64,000 nt of DNA from Clarkia xantiana subsp. parviflora (GCA_036873135.1 JAPTYO010000007.1:58204383-58268382); one strand, 5' to 3'. Counted from the stretch's first letter, positions 32,328-45,689 are shown. Notes: a model not told the origin generated them from the letters alone. Numbers and translations: made by a program.

Positions 32328-33299
32328 GCTCCCACTCGCTGGAATGGGAGGGTGCCTGTTAATGTATTGTCATCCAATAACATCAACATTTCAGTCTTCA
32401 TTCATTGTCTTTGTCTCCTAATAGTTCATACGAGGTTTCCCGTGCGACCGGCGGATACGACAGGCATCGTGCTACTCATCTGTTAGGAGTGTTGTAGCGC
32501 CCGTAGAACGTTGATTCCCTTTCGTAAATCAATCCTGTCAAAAATAAAATATGTACCGCACTGTATCCTTGGTCAACTGATAATTCTCCAATTGCCCAGT
32601 TTTCCACATAGGAATACTTCTCCAGGGCATCCGTACAAGTGTTCACAAGACACCCGGGATAGGAATACTTCTCCAGGGCATTCTGAGTTCGAGAGGATAC
32701 TTCGGGTGCCTCTTCACAAGACACCCGGGATCAAGCACAAGCTCAAGGTGAAGAAGTATACGCCCTTTGAATCACAAGGATTCTAGCTAGCACAACCGAG
32801 CATGACCCCGTGGTCGAACATGGCACGAGTAGTATGAAGCACGCGTCGATAGCACACCTGGACAAGCCAGGGGTGGGATATGTCAATCATGCTATCGCAG
32901 AGTGTTTCATCTGGCCCTGAATGTGGATTTAATGATGGACAGAGTCCAACACGGCGATCTACAAAGTGAAGATTAAATCATGCTATAAGCGTGACCAAGT
33001 TATCGTTTCGTTTAACCAGGTTTATCCCCTGATTCTTAGCCAATCTTGTTGTGGTAGAGGTTCTCTCTCCTACAAGATGACCGTGCCTATGTGACGAGGC
33101 AAGGTTCACATCCGACATAATTTTGGTGGAAGATTTTTACCTCTTCCTACGGCTTAGTTTATAGAACGTAAAATCCGATATTATTTATAATTATGACGTC
33201 GATAGATCATATATTCAATTTGAAATTCTTTTATTCAATCGAAATATTATTTCAAATGTCAAAATGCCATCACTCATACAAGCCACTTATTAAGCCGTA

Positions 33300-35100
33300 C
33301 GTAGTCCAAGCAGTTTTACGTGCTTTTCGAATATTTCTCTACGTAATGGCTTAGTTAATGGGTCTACGACCATATTGTCTGTGGACAGCTATTCTAAAGC
33401 GATTATATTGTCTTCCACAACAGATTTGGCATAATTGTATTTCATATCAATGTGTTTGGTCCTACTATGGTACTTTGGATTCTTAACTGCTGCAATGACT
33501 GCCTAACTGTCGGAGTATACCTTGACAGCTTTGCTCTTCTTGTCAGTGCCAATTAATGCAGTAAGAAGCCTTTTTAGCCAAACTGTTTCTTGTGCGTTTT
33601 TAGAAAAGGGCAACGAATTCTGATTCCATAGTGGAAAGCGCGACACAAGATTTCTTCTTGCTTACCCATGATATGGCAGCATCAGCAATGAGGAAAACTC
33701 CCCCTGTGGTGGACTTACGATCGTCCGGATCGCCACCATGGTCGGCGTCACTATAACCAGTCAATTCGATTTGCCTGCCCTTATAGCACAGAACATAGTT
33801 GGCAATACCTTTCAGATATCTTATAATTCGTTTTACGGCATTTAAATGTTGATAGCCAGGATCTGATTGGAATCTTGCTACTAGGCCCACAACGTAACAG
33901 ATGTCTGGCCGAGTACATAGCATGGCGTACATTAGACTTCCGACCATGCTTAGGTACACTGCATTCTTCATCTGTTCACGCTCCTGCTGGTTATTTCGGG
34001 CCATCATGCTTAGACAGCGCGCACCCAAACACAACCGGCGTATCCACGGGTTTAGCATCGAGCATTCTGAATATTTTCAACACGTTGTTGATATATGATT
34101 CTTGAGATAGACACAATCTCCAGGTGGCACGATCTCGAGAAATTTTAATGCCTAAGATGTACGTGGCCTCTCCCATGTCTTTCATCTCAAATGCTGATGA
34201 TAACCAGGACTTTGATTTGTTAATGAAACTCACATCGTTTGCAGTAATGAGTATGTCATCTACGTATAAGGTAATGATGACATATTTAGACCTGGAGGTC
34301 TTGGTTTAAACGCAGGGATCCTCGTGAAGGTTCACAAATCCGTTTCCAACGATTTCCTCGTGGAATCTGCGATACCATTGCCGAGACGATTGTTTAAGGT
34401 CGTAAATAAATATTTGGAGTCTACAAACTTTACGTTCTTTAGCCAGGACTAATAAAACCCTCTGGCTGCTCCATATAGATCTCTTTCTCCAGGTTTCCAT
34501 TGAGAAATGCGGTCTTTAATGCACAGTTGGTGAGTATGTTTCATCAAATTCCTCTCCGTGAATCTGGGTATATCCTTTCGCAATCGTTCGAGTTTTGCAC
34601 CACTCAAATTTTCCATCAGTAGTGAATTATAAAATTTTACTTTCTAGCTCTGTGGTTAGCAGGTAAATCAATTGAAGACCAAAACCGAATACGTTCTAAT
34701 TTAGGCATTTTCATCCTCCATTGTTTTCCTCCATTCCAACGTTTGAGGTTCTTCCAACGCTTGCTGAACCGTCACTGGTTCGTGAACGAATGTCTCACTT
34801 GATGGGATACTTCTTAAAAGAAGTTTGTTGCCTTAGACTAAGTCTAGGCTCGATAATCTCATCTTGAGTCTGATCGTTACTCCCACTCGGAATAATGCTT
34901 CTTTTCGGAGCATTACTCCCACTGGGAACAATGGCGGTGCTAGAACATTTGGTCTACAACTTTCTTAGAATGACCTCTTGGTCTCAGGATTTTACCTCCG
35001 AGATTTATTCTTTGATCACTAGGATCTAGAATCAAGTTAGTCATTTCCTCCCACTAGGAATAATGGGCAGTTGCGACGACTATTGGATTTTCATCCAATG
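33300..35100 (-). pseudogene. copia RNase H-RT of the composite element
   Basis: Degenerate minus-strand frames. 33600-34058 carries the RT/RNase H middle (GSLMYAMLCTRPDIC, SDADHGGDPDDRKSTTGG), 33991-34233 carries EMKDMGEATYILGIKISRD, and 34306-34500 an upstream RT part. The YVDD region is still readable near 34,250. Several frameshifts. The region upstream of RT is a linker only. Confidence 0.75.
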
Positions 35101-36420
35101 GTTCAGCATTATGATTATCAGGTCCGACTTGATTCGCATTAACATTTAGTGATGATTATGTGAGGGGGAGTGAGCCCTCCCACTGGACGTTTCCATCATC
35201 ATTGACCATGTCATTCACTAATGCATTCACTAATGCTATATCATTCTCCCACTCGAAGTAAGTGGGACCTGAGAATCTCCGTTATCCATTTTAATTCGAT
35301 CAGTAGTTTAGTTCGTTTCGTTTCGCAAAGTATTGAAAGTCAATCCTCAAATTTCTATAATGTGTTATGTTCGACCATGTTACAATTAATCCAAACTAAT
35401 CTTAAACTTGTATTATTTAAGAGTAGACCGTACTCTTGATAAATACATGTTTAATGTGCAAATTAATGTTGTTTTATGATAAGGTTTCACCCGTATCATT
35501 TTTTAGCTTTTAAGGTAACGCTCCAACCGATTTTATTGGAACATAGTGTTACATTAATATGGATCAACTTAATTTCATTCCGTAGGAACAATTAATGTTG
35601 AGTTCTACATAATGTAATTTTAAACTATGTTTCTCGAAGTATTTAATAATATGATTGATTAGCCAAACTTATCGTTAAATGCTTATGGTGGGAGAGTCAT
35701 TTTATTGACTTCTTCCTTTCGTTTATTAACTCATCCAGAGACTTATCCACCTCATGGACTATGCATTTGAGCTCTTGCTTAATGTTATAGTTGATGTATT
35801 ACTCGATCGTAGTAGGCTTAAAGCATACATCTTGACTATAGTAGTCATCACTGAGTTATTTCCAAGGAATTATAAACGACAAAATCAGCATTCATTTATT
35901 AAAACACTTCATTATTAAATTTATACTTTAAAACGATGTGTTCCATCTTTCGAGGTACACGCGAGTGCGGCGCATAAAACCAGTTTTATCCCATGGTTTT
36001 GAATCGTTTCGTTTTCAAATTTAATATCAAATCGGTTTTTCACAAACATTAAACGGGGAATTTATCATTTAATGGAGTACTCAATAGCAAATAAGGATGT
36101 ATTAGCAATGTGTTGAATAACGTTAATAATAAGATTAAAATGAACGATGATAAATTCAATACTCAACTTAAGTATTCTCGAATACTTAAGAAAAATAATA
36201 TGATCCTTTACGGAACTTATTTGAGAGTATTCTAAAATAAAAGTCAAGAAGTTTTAGTAACTTTAAAGATAAAAATCTCTCATTCTATCTTTATTCTACT
36301 GGGGCATCCTCGATCAGGTCGTTGCTTCTGTTTCTCGGTTCTGTAATTAAAAAGGAAAATGAATTACTCTGGAGTGTTTAGAAGTGGAAGAGAATGAATG
36401 ATTTTCATCATCTTTTCTCT
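35101..36420 (-). other. about 1.3 kb between RT and gag without recognised domains
   Basis: Copia elements normally encode protease and integrase here. I find neither the DSGA-type protease site nor integrase motifs in any minus-strand frame. Homologous non-coding stretches occupy 47500-48720 in element A and 59720-60980 in element F. Confidence 0.6.
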
Positions 36421-36429
36421 TTGCGTACC

Positions 36430-37258
36430 TTAGGAGGATTGGTACAGGCAGCAGCCAGGTGTCCTTTTACACCACACCTAAAACACGTTCGAGTTTCCTC
36501 TTTACGTGTTTGTTTTGCTTACCCTTTCTTTCCACCAGTTTGTTTGCGTTTAAACTTTTTCTGGTGTTTGTTTGCCACAAACTTCTCTGTTTTATTATGA
36601 GGACTTTTGCCCTTTTTGCTGGCGCGGAATATGCAATATGCATTTCAGACCTGGACTTTTCAGGCCTGAGTCTATCCTCCTCCAGCTCAAGATGAACTTG
36701 CACCTTCTCGAGGGTGTCGAGATGGGTGGCATGGGTAATGCTCATTTTCATGTTGCTCCAATAGTCGGGCAAAGAGCCGATCATGTAATAGATTTGTTGT
36801 TCCTCAGACAAATTTTCACCTACTTCCTTGAGTTCAGTGATCAAGTTACACACATGCATAACATGATCCTTCGTATGCTTGGGATTCGTCTTATAGGAGT
36901 CAAGAGCGATGTTTAACGATCGCTTTTGGGCTATGGTGTAAACACCAAATGTTTCCTTAAGACCATCCAAGAGATCTTTGGCAGTTCCCAAATGATCAGA
37001 CCTATAGAGAATCTCATCTTCTAGCATAGACAACAAGGTGGAACGAACATCATGATCCTTGACATCCCATTCATCATAGAATGTCTTTTGCTCTTCCGTG
37101 AGGTTTCCCTCAGGCCTAGTTTGTTTTGTGGTCAAATGATCCAGACCTCTTATTTCAGAGATTATCATCTTAACTCGTTTATTCCATATTTTATAATTAT
37201 TGCTATTCAACCTTATTCCCTTGTTCAACTGGGAAATGACATTGCTAGTTGCAGCCAT
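36430..37258 (-). pseudogene. copia Gag of the composite element
   Basis: Starts MAATSNVISQLNKGIRL at 37258 and reads a UBN2-type Gag (NYKIWNKRVKMIISEIRG, LLSMLEDEILYRSDHLGTAK, LNIALDSYKTNP) to about 36470. A frameshift then separates the zinc knuckle CFRCGVKGHLAAAC near 36450-36495. Gag packages the element RNA in a particle. Otherwise well preserved, so likely a fairly young copy. Confidence 0.8.
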
Positions 37259-39291
37259 CGATACTAACACATTGATAATTACGCTAAGTTAGGAAGACAA
37301 TAACATTTTGACAGAATTGCAAACATCGGATTATCTATTAAGATGGAATACGGTAAATAGTGATCCTTCAGCCACTAAACCAACCCACCCCTAGTAAACC
37401 GAGGGCAGGGGGTGTTGTGAAAGAGTTCACACTATTTTCGTTTTCATTCCAATAGATCAGTCTTTTGAAAAACAGTTATTAAATTGCAAATTACCGGAAC
37501 GGGAATTTTCAAATAAGCATACCCGATCTTGGCTTTCCCAAGGCCCTTTAGATTTTGATAAATTATCCGATAATTTTACGTATGCATAACACTGTATCAC
37601 GCCATAAACATCGAACAAACCAAACAACATGCTTACGCGTCATGCGTCTAATGTTCCTAACATACATAATTCTACGTAAAGTAAATTATCACATGCTTTC
37701 AGTCCTGAATATTCTAGCATACGTGTCAAAACATGCAACTTCCACACACATTATGCATAATTGGCGACTGGAATTTTCGGTTTTGAAAACTTTTTGAAAA
37801 TATTAGGGGTTGTTTTGCAATTCATGCTTACAATCAATCATGCGAAATTTCTAGACATGTATTCTAGGCACATTCAATCAGCTTAGCATGTCTATCCTAT
37901 TGCGCAAACCATATATTTAAATCCCAGAGCTCAATGCTCGCAATATATTATCCTGCTAGCTTGACGAAGTCAAGACGACGTTTCTAATATATGTAGTAAA
38001 AAGTAAACAATTGCAATTTAGCCCACTAATTTAATCAAGTCCCAAAAACATGCATATCCGAGATCCATCCCCATAATCGTAACCATGCATTAGGGTTTTA
38101 CCCGAAAAAGTGTTACAAACGTAAACCCTAAGAGCACTGTTTAGGCTAATTTTAAAGTTTGAAAACGTTTTGGATTTAAAAATTTGACATCCTATTTTAT
38201 TGAAATTTTTAAAATTTATGAAAATTTTAAAAGTTGGTTCAGTCCAGTTAAAAATCCGGTTCAAGTCGGTCCAATTTAAAAATCCGGTTTGGTCAGAAAC
38301 GGTTCAATAAAATAAGATTGTGGCTCAGTTCAACCCTCAAAACCGGTTAGGTTAGGTTCTATTTAATTTCCCCGGTTTGACCCGACCCGAAAAGGTCCAC
38401 CCGGTTAAGAAAACCCGGATTGGTTTAACCCGCTCTGGTTTAGCAATTGGACCGGCCCTAATAAACCTAAAGGGTTCGGCCGAAATATATCTTGTTGGCT
38501 AAGTTGGGTTTTAAAATCCACTAAAAACTTAACTCAATATTGCTAATATATATATATAAAAGTCGGCACATATATAAATATATATATATATATATAAATA
38601 TTGTCAACATTCTATCTTTAAGATGTAAATCAATCTACAATAAATATATATATATAAAATATTCGGCACACATTACATATATATTTATTATTGTCAAATA
38701 TATGTTTAGGGATTATATATATAGACAATTTATTTTCTTAATCTTTTTAGGCAACTTAATCTATCAATATATATTAACCCTATGTTTTTCTATATATATT
38801 GATAGCTAATATCTATTGCAATATTATATATAGAACCTATCCATATTTTCTAACTTATAGATATATTGTTACCTTTAATTAAAATTAAAATATGGCAACC
38901 TATATCTGGAAAAATTTCGGCAAAATTTTTAATACTTGGTGACCAAGATTTTTTTTTTATACCTAATATGCTATTAGGGTTTCGGCCAAAAACATGTTTA
39001 GTTGGAAAATTTTTCAAATTTTAAGATCAAACTCTATCTTGATCATGAATCCAAAAACTGTTCTTGATAAAACTCATCGTGTTCTTAAAGATTATAAACA
39101 TGAAACTTAAATTTAAACATGAATTTCGGCATTGATCTATAAAAAAATGTAAATTTCGAATTTTTTTAGTTTTTAAAGATACAAAACATGAAATATAGTC
39201 AAAAATTTTCGGTATTGATGAACAAAAATTTCGGATTTTATAAAATTTCAAAAAACATCAGTTTATCAAAAATTTAAGAACTCCTAACACA
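37259..39291 (-). other. untranslated leader of the composite element
   Basis: About 2 kb, AT-rich, non-coding, with TA microsatellites around 38540-38690 and GGTTCGGT/CCGGTT runs at 38230-38410. Same leader type as at 49110-51138 and 61901-63882. Confidence 0.7.
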
Positions 39292-39304
39292 GACTCTGAT
39301 ACCA
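39292..39304 (-). promoter_or_regulatory. primer binding site of the composite element
   Basis: TGGTATCAGAGTC on the minus strand next to LTR-c: initiator tRNA-Met type. Confidence 0.8.
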
Positions 39305-39305
39305 C

Positions 39306-39880
39306 TATTGGATTACGGGGACGTAATACTAGGGAATGCTAAACGTGTACATGCTAGTAAACTAATTACGCAGCGGAATAGTGTACACATACCTCAAAAG
39401 CTTTCCTGGCCAAGAACGATGTGGAGGGAGTTCTGATCCTCTGGTCGGAACTCGTACAAGTTCTTCGTGAGAAGAAGTCCTACTCGGTATAAGCTCCACA
39501 GTAAATTCTCTGATGGATTCTTCAACGGGGACAGAACCTCGGACTGATTATGATGGTGATGAAATATTCAACTAAGGGTGAGAGGGTTTCTCTTAAGTTC
39601 CTCAATGGAGGGACTTATGAATTACTTGATGTGTAAAACCCCTTAGGAGACTCCCCTATATATAGGATTGGTGGAGTGGACAAAATTCCACTCCAACCAA
39701 TGTGGTTTACGGTTCGGCCGAACCTATTAAAGGCGGGAGGCCCAATTTTGGGCCTCCCATGTCAATTAGGAATTGGGTCGAGACAAATTAACCTAAGGTG
39801 ACATTTACCTAATTGTCTTAGGTAATATCCTTAATATTAATGGGCTACCATTTACGGCGCCACGTCACCATATGCTAACA
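39306..39880 (-). repeat. LTR-c of the composite (5' LTR)
   Basis: 575 bp, TATTGGATTACGG to ATATGCTAACA on the + strand. The terminal dinucleotide has changed from TG to TA at the inner end. The right flank is the CGTTT duplication. Confidence 0.82.
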
Positions 39881-41138
39881 CGTTTCGTGTAACCAGGTTT
39901 ACCCCCTGGTTCTTTGCTGATCTTGTTATGGTAGACGTCCCCCTCACCTACAAGACGACCGTGCCTGTGTGACGAGGCAAGGCCCACATTCGACATAATT
40001 TTGAACATATAACTTTTACATCCTCCTACGACTTAGTTTATAGACTGTAAAATCCGATATTAATTATTCACCATGACGTCGATAAATCATGTACTCAATT
40101 TGCAATTCATTATTCGATCAAAATATAACTTTCAATAATCAAAATGTTATCACTAATACAAGCCACGTTCTAAACTCTACGCAATTCCAGCAGTTTTACG
40201 TGCTTTTCAAATACATCCTTGCATAAAGGCTTAGTTAGTGGATCCGCCACCATTTTGTCAGTGGAAAAGTATTCTAAAGTGATTATATTGTCTTCCACTA
40301 CAGATTTAGCATAATTATATTTCACATCAATGTGCTTAGTCCTACTATGGTACCTTGGATTCTTAAATGCCGCAATGGCTGCCTGACTGTCGGAGTATCC
40401 ATTCACAGGCTTACTCTCTTTGTCAGTGCCTAGCAATGCAGTAAGAAGCCTTTTCAGCCAGACCGCTTCCTGTGCATTTTTGGAGAGTGCAACAAATTCC
40501 GATTCTATCGTAAACAGCGCGACACATGATTGCTTCTTGCTCGAACATGAAATGTTGGCATTAGCAAGGAGGAATGCCACTCCTGTGGTGGACTTACGAT
40601 CATCTAGATCGCCACCATGGTCGGCGTCACTGAAACCGGTCAATTCTGTCTTCCCGCCCTCATAGCACAAAACGTAGTCGGCAGTACCTTTCAGATAACT
40701 TATAATTCGTTTTACGGCTTTTAAATGTTGATAACTGTGGTCTGATTGGAATCTTACTACTAGGCCAACGGCGTAACAGATGTCTGGGCGAGTGCAGAGC
40801 ATGGCGTACATCAGACTTCCGACCATGCTCAAATACTCTGTGCCCTTCATTTGGTCACGCTCCTGCTGGTTTTTCGGTCCATCACGCTTTGACAGCGCGC
40901 ACCCGGACACAACCAGCGTCTCCACGGGTTTGGCATCTAGAATTCTGAAACTTATCAACAGTTTGTTGATGTATGATTCTTGAGATAGACACAATCTTCG
41001 GGCGGCACGATCTCTGGCGATTTTAATGCCTAAGATGTACGTGGCCTCTCCCATGTCTTTCATCTCGAATACTGATGCTGAACAGGACTTCGATTGTTTC
41101 ATGAAACTCACATCGTTTGCAGCAATGAGTATGTCATC

Positions 41139-41972
41139 TGTTAGGATCAAGATGACGTGGCCTTGAACTTTGGGAAATGGACTTTGAGGTCTCGCCTTTA
41201 ACTCGCTCCTTTAGGTGTCTTTCTCTACCTCTCGGGTGATTAATTTCCTTTAGGGCTTTTTGTAAGTGGCGAGGACCTGAAAAGGGGTGGGGATGGCCCC
41301 TGATTCCACTCCGAAGCTTAAGTCAGTTAATGGAATTTAAGAGAGAATACTTAAAAGTATCTGAATCAAGATTAAGTAAATAATGAAAGTGAATCCCTAT
41401 TTATAGGGGGATTGTACCGACTTTAAGTGGTGGTTACCCTCTTGGGAGGGTTTCTATACAGCAGTCGGCTTAAGCAGGTGACAAGAAGGTTGCCATCTGG
41501 TATCTCTTCCTTAGGAGGAAGGTTTTCGTGGTATACAAAGCAGCGAGCAGGTCGCTAGCTGGTGCCTCTTCCTTCAGAGGGAAGTCTTCTAAAGGCGGCG
41601 AGCAGGTCTCCAGCTGTCCTTTCCTTCAGAGGGAAGTCTTCTAAAGGCGGCGATCAGGTCTCCACCTGTCTTTTCCTTAAGAGGGAAGGTTTCTTCTAAG
41701 TACCTAATGGTGGACTCGACTTGATTCGTACCATAGAAGGGAAGCTTTGGTCCTCAACTCGACTTACACCTTAAGAGGGAATCTTTGAGTGGCCTTTTCG
41801 TCTTGCCCTCCTTTATGATCGTTGCCTAGGAAGTCGACTTCTTTTTGTAGGGTGGTCGACCATTCGTCTTCATCTCCTTATTCTTGACTCGAATGGTCGA
41901 TCATATATTCTTTTGGGATCTCGACTTTTATTCTGTCGACTCGTATTAGGCTGCCTCGAATCATATCCAACA
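41139..41972 (-). repeat. 3' LTR of gypsy element 2
   Basis: 834 bp, TGTTAGGATC to ATATCCAACA. It contains repeats of the phrase TTCAGAGGGAAGTCTTCTAA (about 41573-41660) and is followed by the purine tract (minus strand). Confidence 0.87.
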
Positions 41973-42119
41973 CTTGCCCCCGAAACATAAGTCGTTAGTC
42001 TTTAAAATAAAGGGGAAGGAGTTATGTCGAGTACCTCTTATGATGAGAGAAGGAGTTTTGCTCCTCTGTTCTCTTAGCACATAGGCTTTTTTCCGTCGTT
42101 TGGCGTTGATATAATCGAG

Positions 42120-43145
42120 GAGTCAGTAGGGACTGATCTCCTTCATCGAGATGACCTCTTAGTAACGAGTAGTCAGTTAAGACAGCCCCTTTGTTTAGAG
42201 GACTTCAGGGAGTCGAGGAGTTAGCTGAGACTGCTCCTTTACTTGAAATGACTTCAGGGAGTCAAGGAGTCAGTTGAGACTGCTCCTTTGAAGATAGTTG
42301 AAGGAGCCAGTTAAGACTGAACTCCTGGATCGTCACCGACTTCATGGAGTCGAGGAGTCAGTTAAGACTGCTCCTTCGAAGATAGTTGAAGGAGCCAGTT
42401 AAGACTGAACCCCTGTGTCGCCGACTGTATGAAGTCGAGGATTCAGTTAAGACTGCTCCTTTGAAGATAGTTGAAGGAGCCAGTTAAGACTGAACCCTTG
42501 TGTCGGCGACTATATGAAGTCGAGGAGTCCGTTAAGACTGCTCCTTTGAAGATACTTGAAGGAGCCAGTTAACACTGAACCCCTGTGTCGCCGACTGTAT
42601 GAAGTCGAGGAGTCAGTTAAGACTGCTCATTTGAAGATAGTTGAAGGAGCCAGTTAAGACTGAACCCCTGTGTCGCCGACTGTATGAAGTCGAGGAGTCA
42701 GTTAAGATTGCTCCTTTGAAGATTCTTGAAGGAGCCAGTTAAGACTGAACCCCTGTGTCGCCGACTGTATGAAGTCGAGGAGTCAGTTAAGACTGCTCCT
42801 TTGAAGATAGTTGAAGGAGCCAGTTAAGACTGAACCCCTGTGTCGCCGACTGTATGAAGTCGAGGAGTCAGGTAAGACTGCTCCTTTGAAGATAGTTGAA
42901 GGAGCCAGTTAAGACTGAACTCCTGGATCGTCACCGACTTCATGGAGTCAAGGAGTCAGTTAAGACTGCTCCTTTGAAGATTCTTGAAGGAGCCAGTTAA
43001 GACTGAAGCCCTGTGTCGCCGACTGTATGAAGTCGAGGAGTCAGTTAAGACTGCTCCTTTGAAGATATTTGAAGGAGCCAGTTAAGACTGAACCCCTGTG
43101 TCGCCGACTGTATGAAGTCAATGAGTCATTTAAGACTGCTCCTTT
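42120..43145 (-). repeat. 85-bp tandem repeat array inside gypsy element 2
   Basis: CGAC of the CGCCGACTGTATGAAGTCG phrase falls at 42422, 42507, 42592, 42677, 42762, 42847, 42935, 43020 and 43105: steps of 85 bp with one of 88. At least ten related units. Each unit pairs CAGTTAAGACTGCTCC with CAGTTAAGACTGAACCCC. It is the counterpart of the 146-bp array in element 1. Confidence 0.92.
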
Positions 43146-43219
43146 ATAGCCTGTTGACATTAAGAGGAAAGAAATCATATCTTCATCACTTTTTTGTAAA
43201 CAAAAGTATAAAAGGATTT

Positions 43220-43998
43220 CTAGACATAGAACTTCTTTAGATGCTCTGCATGGAAAGTCTTATTGAGGCGCTGCCCCTGGGGATCTTCTTGCTTGTGGGG
43301 GTTGAGGCAGGGTATGTCGATGACGACATAAGGACCTTCCCATTTCGGCACTATCTTTCCTCTTTGGTCGGCTGTTAAGAACTCATTTCTCCAGAGGGCC
43401 TTTTCTCCCAAGAAGAATTGACGCCGCCCCACTTTTTGGTTGAAGTACCTAGCAGTGGCGAGCTTCATTCTTCCTTGAGTTTCTTCTGAGGCCCATCTTC
43501 TTTCATCGGCTAGATCTTAATAGGTGAGACAGCTCATGATCCATACATCATGCTAAAGGGGGTCTCGCCGGTGGCTCTCTTGGGTGTGGTTCTGAGTGCC
43601 CAAAGTACTTGGTCCAACTCCTCGACCCAATTTCCCTTTGAAGAGGCCTTTCTTTTCTTCAATCCATTGAGGATCGTTTTGTTGGCCGCCTCGATCTGCC
43701 CATTCGTTTGCGCATGATGAACAGAGCCAATGATGGTTTATATGTGTTTCTTCACAGAAGTCGGCGAGCTCGTCGCTGGCGAACTTAGGGTCATTGTCGC
43801 TGATGAGGATTTTTGGCACCCCAATCGACATATGATTTGTTCTCGTACGAACTTGATCATCTGGAAGATAGTTATAGATGCCAGAGCCTTTGCTTCTTTA
43901 TGCCTGGTCGGCCAATAGAACCCTTGTCGTAAGGCTTTTAGTACCAAGGTTTTGGCGCCTTCATGACATCCCGTCTTTCCCTTGTGTAGATCTTCCAT
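43220..43998 (-). pseudogene. Tat-type integrase, internally deleted
   Basis: Recognisable pieces: HEGAKTLVLKALRQGFYWPT (43738-43998), VPKILISDNDPKFASDELADF (43553-43831, DNGP changed to DNDP) and the C-terminal RYFNQKVGRRQFFLGEKALW...HAEHLKKFYV (43220-43468). About 240 bp with the first catalytic Asp region is missing near 43,900 and a smaller piece near 43,520. Non-functional. Confidence 0.8.
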
Positions 43999-44085
43999 TA
44001 TCCTTTCAGTTTGAGGAGTGGCGACACATCGAAGGTAAGGAGTGAAGTATCCTCTTTTATAGAGGTATCCATCTAGGATTACATA

Positions 44086-45180
44086 TCACGTCGCCACTCT
44101 TTGAATTTTCATCGCCTCTATCGAATCTTTTGGGAGATTTCCCTTTTCCAGATAATTACGGATGGGAGTGATCCATGAGTCGAGAGCTTGGATATTGAGA
44201 ATTTCTGCTCCAGCATCAGCGGATGAATAGTGGGAGCTTTCGATGAAATGAATGGGCACTTGCGGGACGCTACCCCAAGTAAATTTGCTGAGGGTATCGA
44301 TCTCTTGATTATTTTCTCGAGAGATGGCCTCTATTTGGAAATGAGGCATGTCCCTGATAAGTCGTCGCACTTGATCCACGTATTTCTTTATGCTTTCTTA
44401 TTTGGCGACATAAGTTCCGTTGGTCTGATTATCAATTAATTCAGAGTCACAACGAACTTTTAAATTAGTTATTCCCGTACCTTTGGTGATACGGAGGAAT
44501 GTCGGCGAAGCTTCATATTCCGCCTCCTTGTTGGTCACCCAAAAGGTTAAAGCCAAAGCATATCGGAGGGGTTCTCCGTCTGGTGGCGTCAAGACTAGTC
44601 CTGCCCCACATCCGAAAGAGGAGGATGATCCATCGGTGTGCAGCAACCACGGCATGGTGTCGTTGGCAGTGTTCTCTGGCGTGGATTTCACATGATCTTC
44701 TTGGGGGAGGATGACAGGCTTAGCATCTGGCGTTGCCGTGTTTTCAGCTATGGAGTCGGCCAGTGCTTGACCTTTGGTCGCCTTCCTTGGTTCAAAGTGA
44801 CTGCGAAATTCACTCAATTCCACAGCCCATTTGACCATCCTTTCTGAAATGTCGGGCTTTTGCAAAAGTTGTTGTAGAGGTTGATTGGTGAGCACCGTGA
44901 TTTCATGAGAATGGAAGTAAGGTCGAAGCTTTCTCACCGCTATTAAAAGGGTATACAGATATTTCTCGATCTCCATGTAGTTAGCCTTGGCAACGCCAAA
45001 GAGCTTACTAACATAGTAAACCGAAATTTGAATGTTGCATGTCTCCTTGATAAGCACTGAACTTACCGCCGTAAATCTTCTTGACTTGTGAGAGCGGTGG
45101 CGACTTTGTCGCTGGAATTCTTCTTGTATGAATTCTTCATATCTTTTGCTTAAGAGGCAGTCCTCAGTATCATGCCCCAT
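44086..45180 (-). pseudogene. Gag zinc-finger tail fused to RNase H and second RNase H (protease and RT deleted)
   Basis: The frame 44398-45180 starts GHDTEDCLLSKRYEEF (end of the Gag zinc knuckle) and passes directly into SSVLIKETCNIQISVYYVSK (first RNase H). About 1.85 kb present in element 1 (protease and all of RT) is gone, yet the frame stays open. The second RNase H follows (HTDGSSSSFGCGAGLVLTP) with a break near 44,390, and its C-terminus is at 44086-44379. Confidence 0.82.
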
Positions 45181-45198
45181 CGTCTGATGACGTTCACA

Positions 45199-45654
45199 TC
45201 AGGGAGAGGAACGTCGACTTGGGGAAGAACGTCGACTTGGCCTAGGAGGAGGACGTCGGCAATTCTCTCCTAAGGGAAGCCTTTTTAGCTTTTGCTGAGT
45301 TCGACGAAACTCTTCTAATGGGGCTCTTCGTACGAATGATCCCTCACCTCGCCTTTGTTGAATTTCTCTTTGGGAACGGCGGGCTCGTTCTGCTCCTATA
45401 TGGAGAGTTTCCCGTTGGAATAATTTTTCCATCATCTCCACTGTTTCAGTATATTGAGTGATGGCTAAGGATTGGGACTGGGGTCCCAACCCTCTGAAGG
45501 ACATACGGATGGCTTCTCCCTCCGAGAATTCGCCTCCATTACAACCTGCCTGGAATCGCCTGAAGTAATTCTCTAAGGTTTCATTTGGCCCTTGGGATAT
45601 ATCTTCAGCTATCCATGGTCGGTTTTGTCTTGGTCGATTCCTGGATGGTGCCAT
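45199..45654 (-). pseudogene. gypsy Gag N-terminal part
   Basis: Starts MAPSRNRPRQNRPW at 45654, about 36 bases from the right LTR and just after the primer site. Gag core: NETLENYFRRFQAG, RMSFRGLGPQSQSLAITQYT. Shorter than a usual Tat Gag. It ends in an Arg/Ser/Pro-rich stretch (PRPSRRSSPSRRSSP) before the fused frame above. Confidence 0.75.
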
Positions 45655-45689
45655 GACTTCTTGATCTGTTTCCCACAGACGGCGCCAAA

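Larger units (their letters stand above)
31015..39880 (-). mobile_element. composite copia insertion with three LTRs (nested in element A)
   Basis: The outer edges are LTR-like and flanked by CGTTT (31010-31014 and 39881-39885), so the block entered element A's 3' non-coding DNA as a unit. Inside are LTR-a (31015-31571), a 190-bp piece of 3' non-coding DNA (31572-31761), LTR-b (31762-32327) with its 3' block, RNase H-RT (about 33300-35100), gag (36430-37258), leader, primer site (39292-39304) and LTR-c (39306-39880). An insertion of one copy in another followed by LTR recombination would explain it. Confidence 0.75.
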
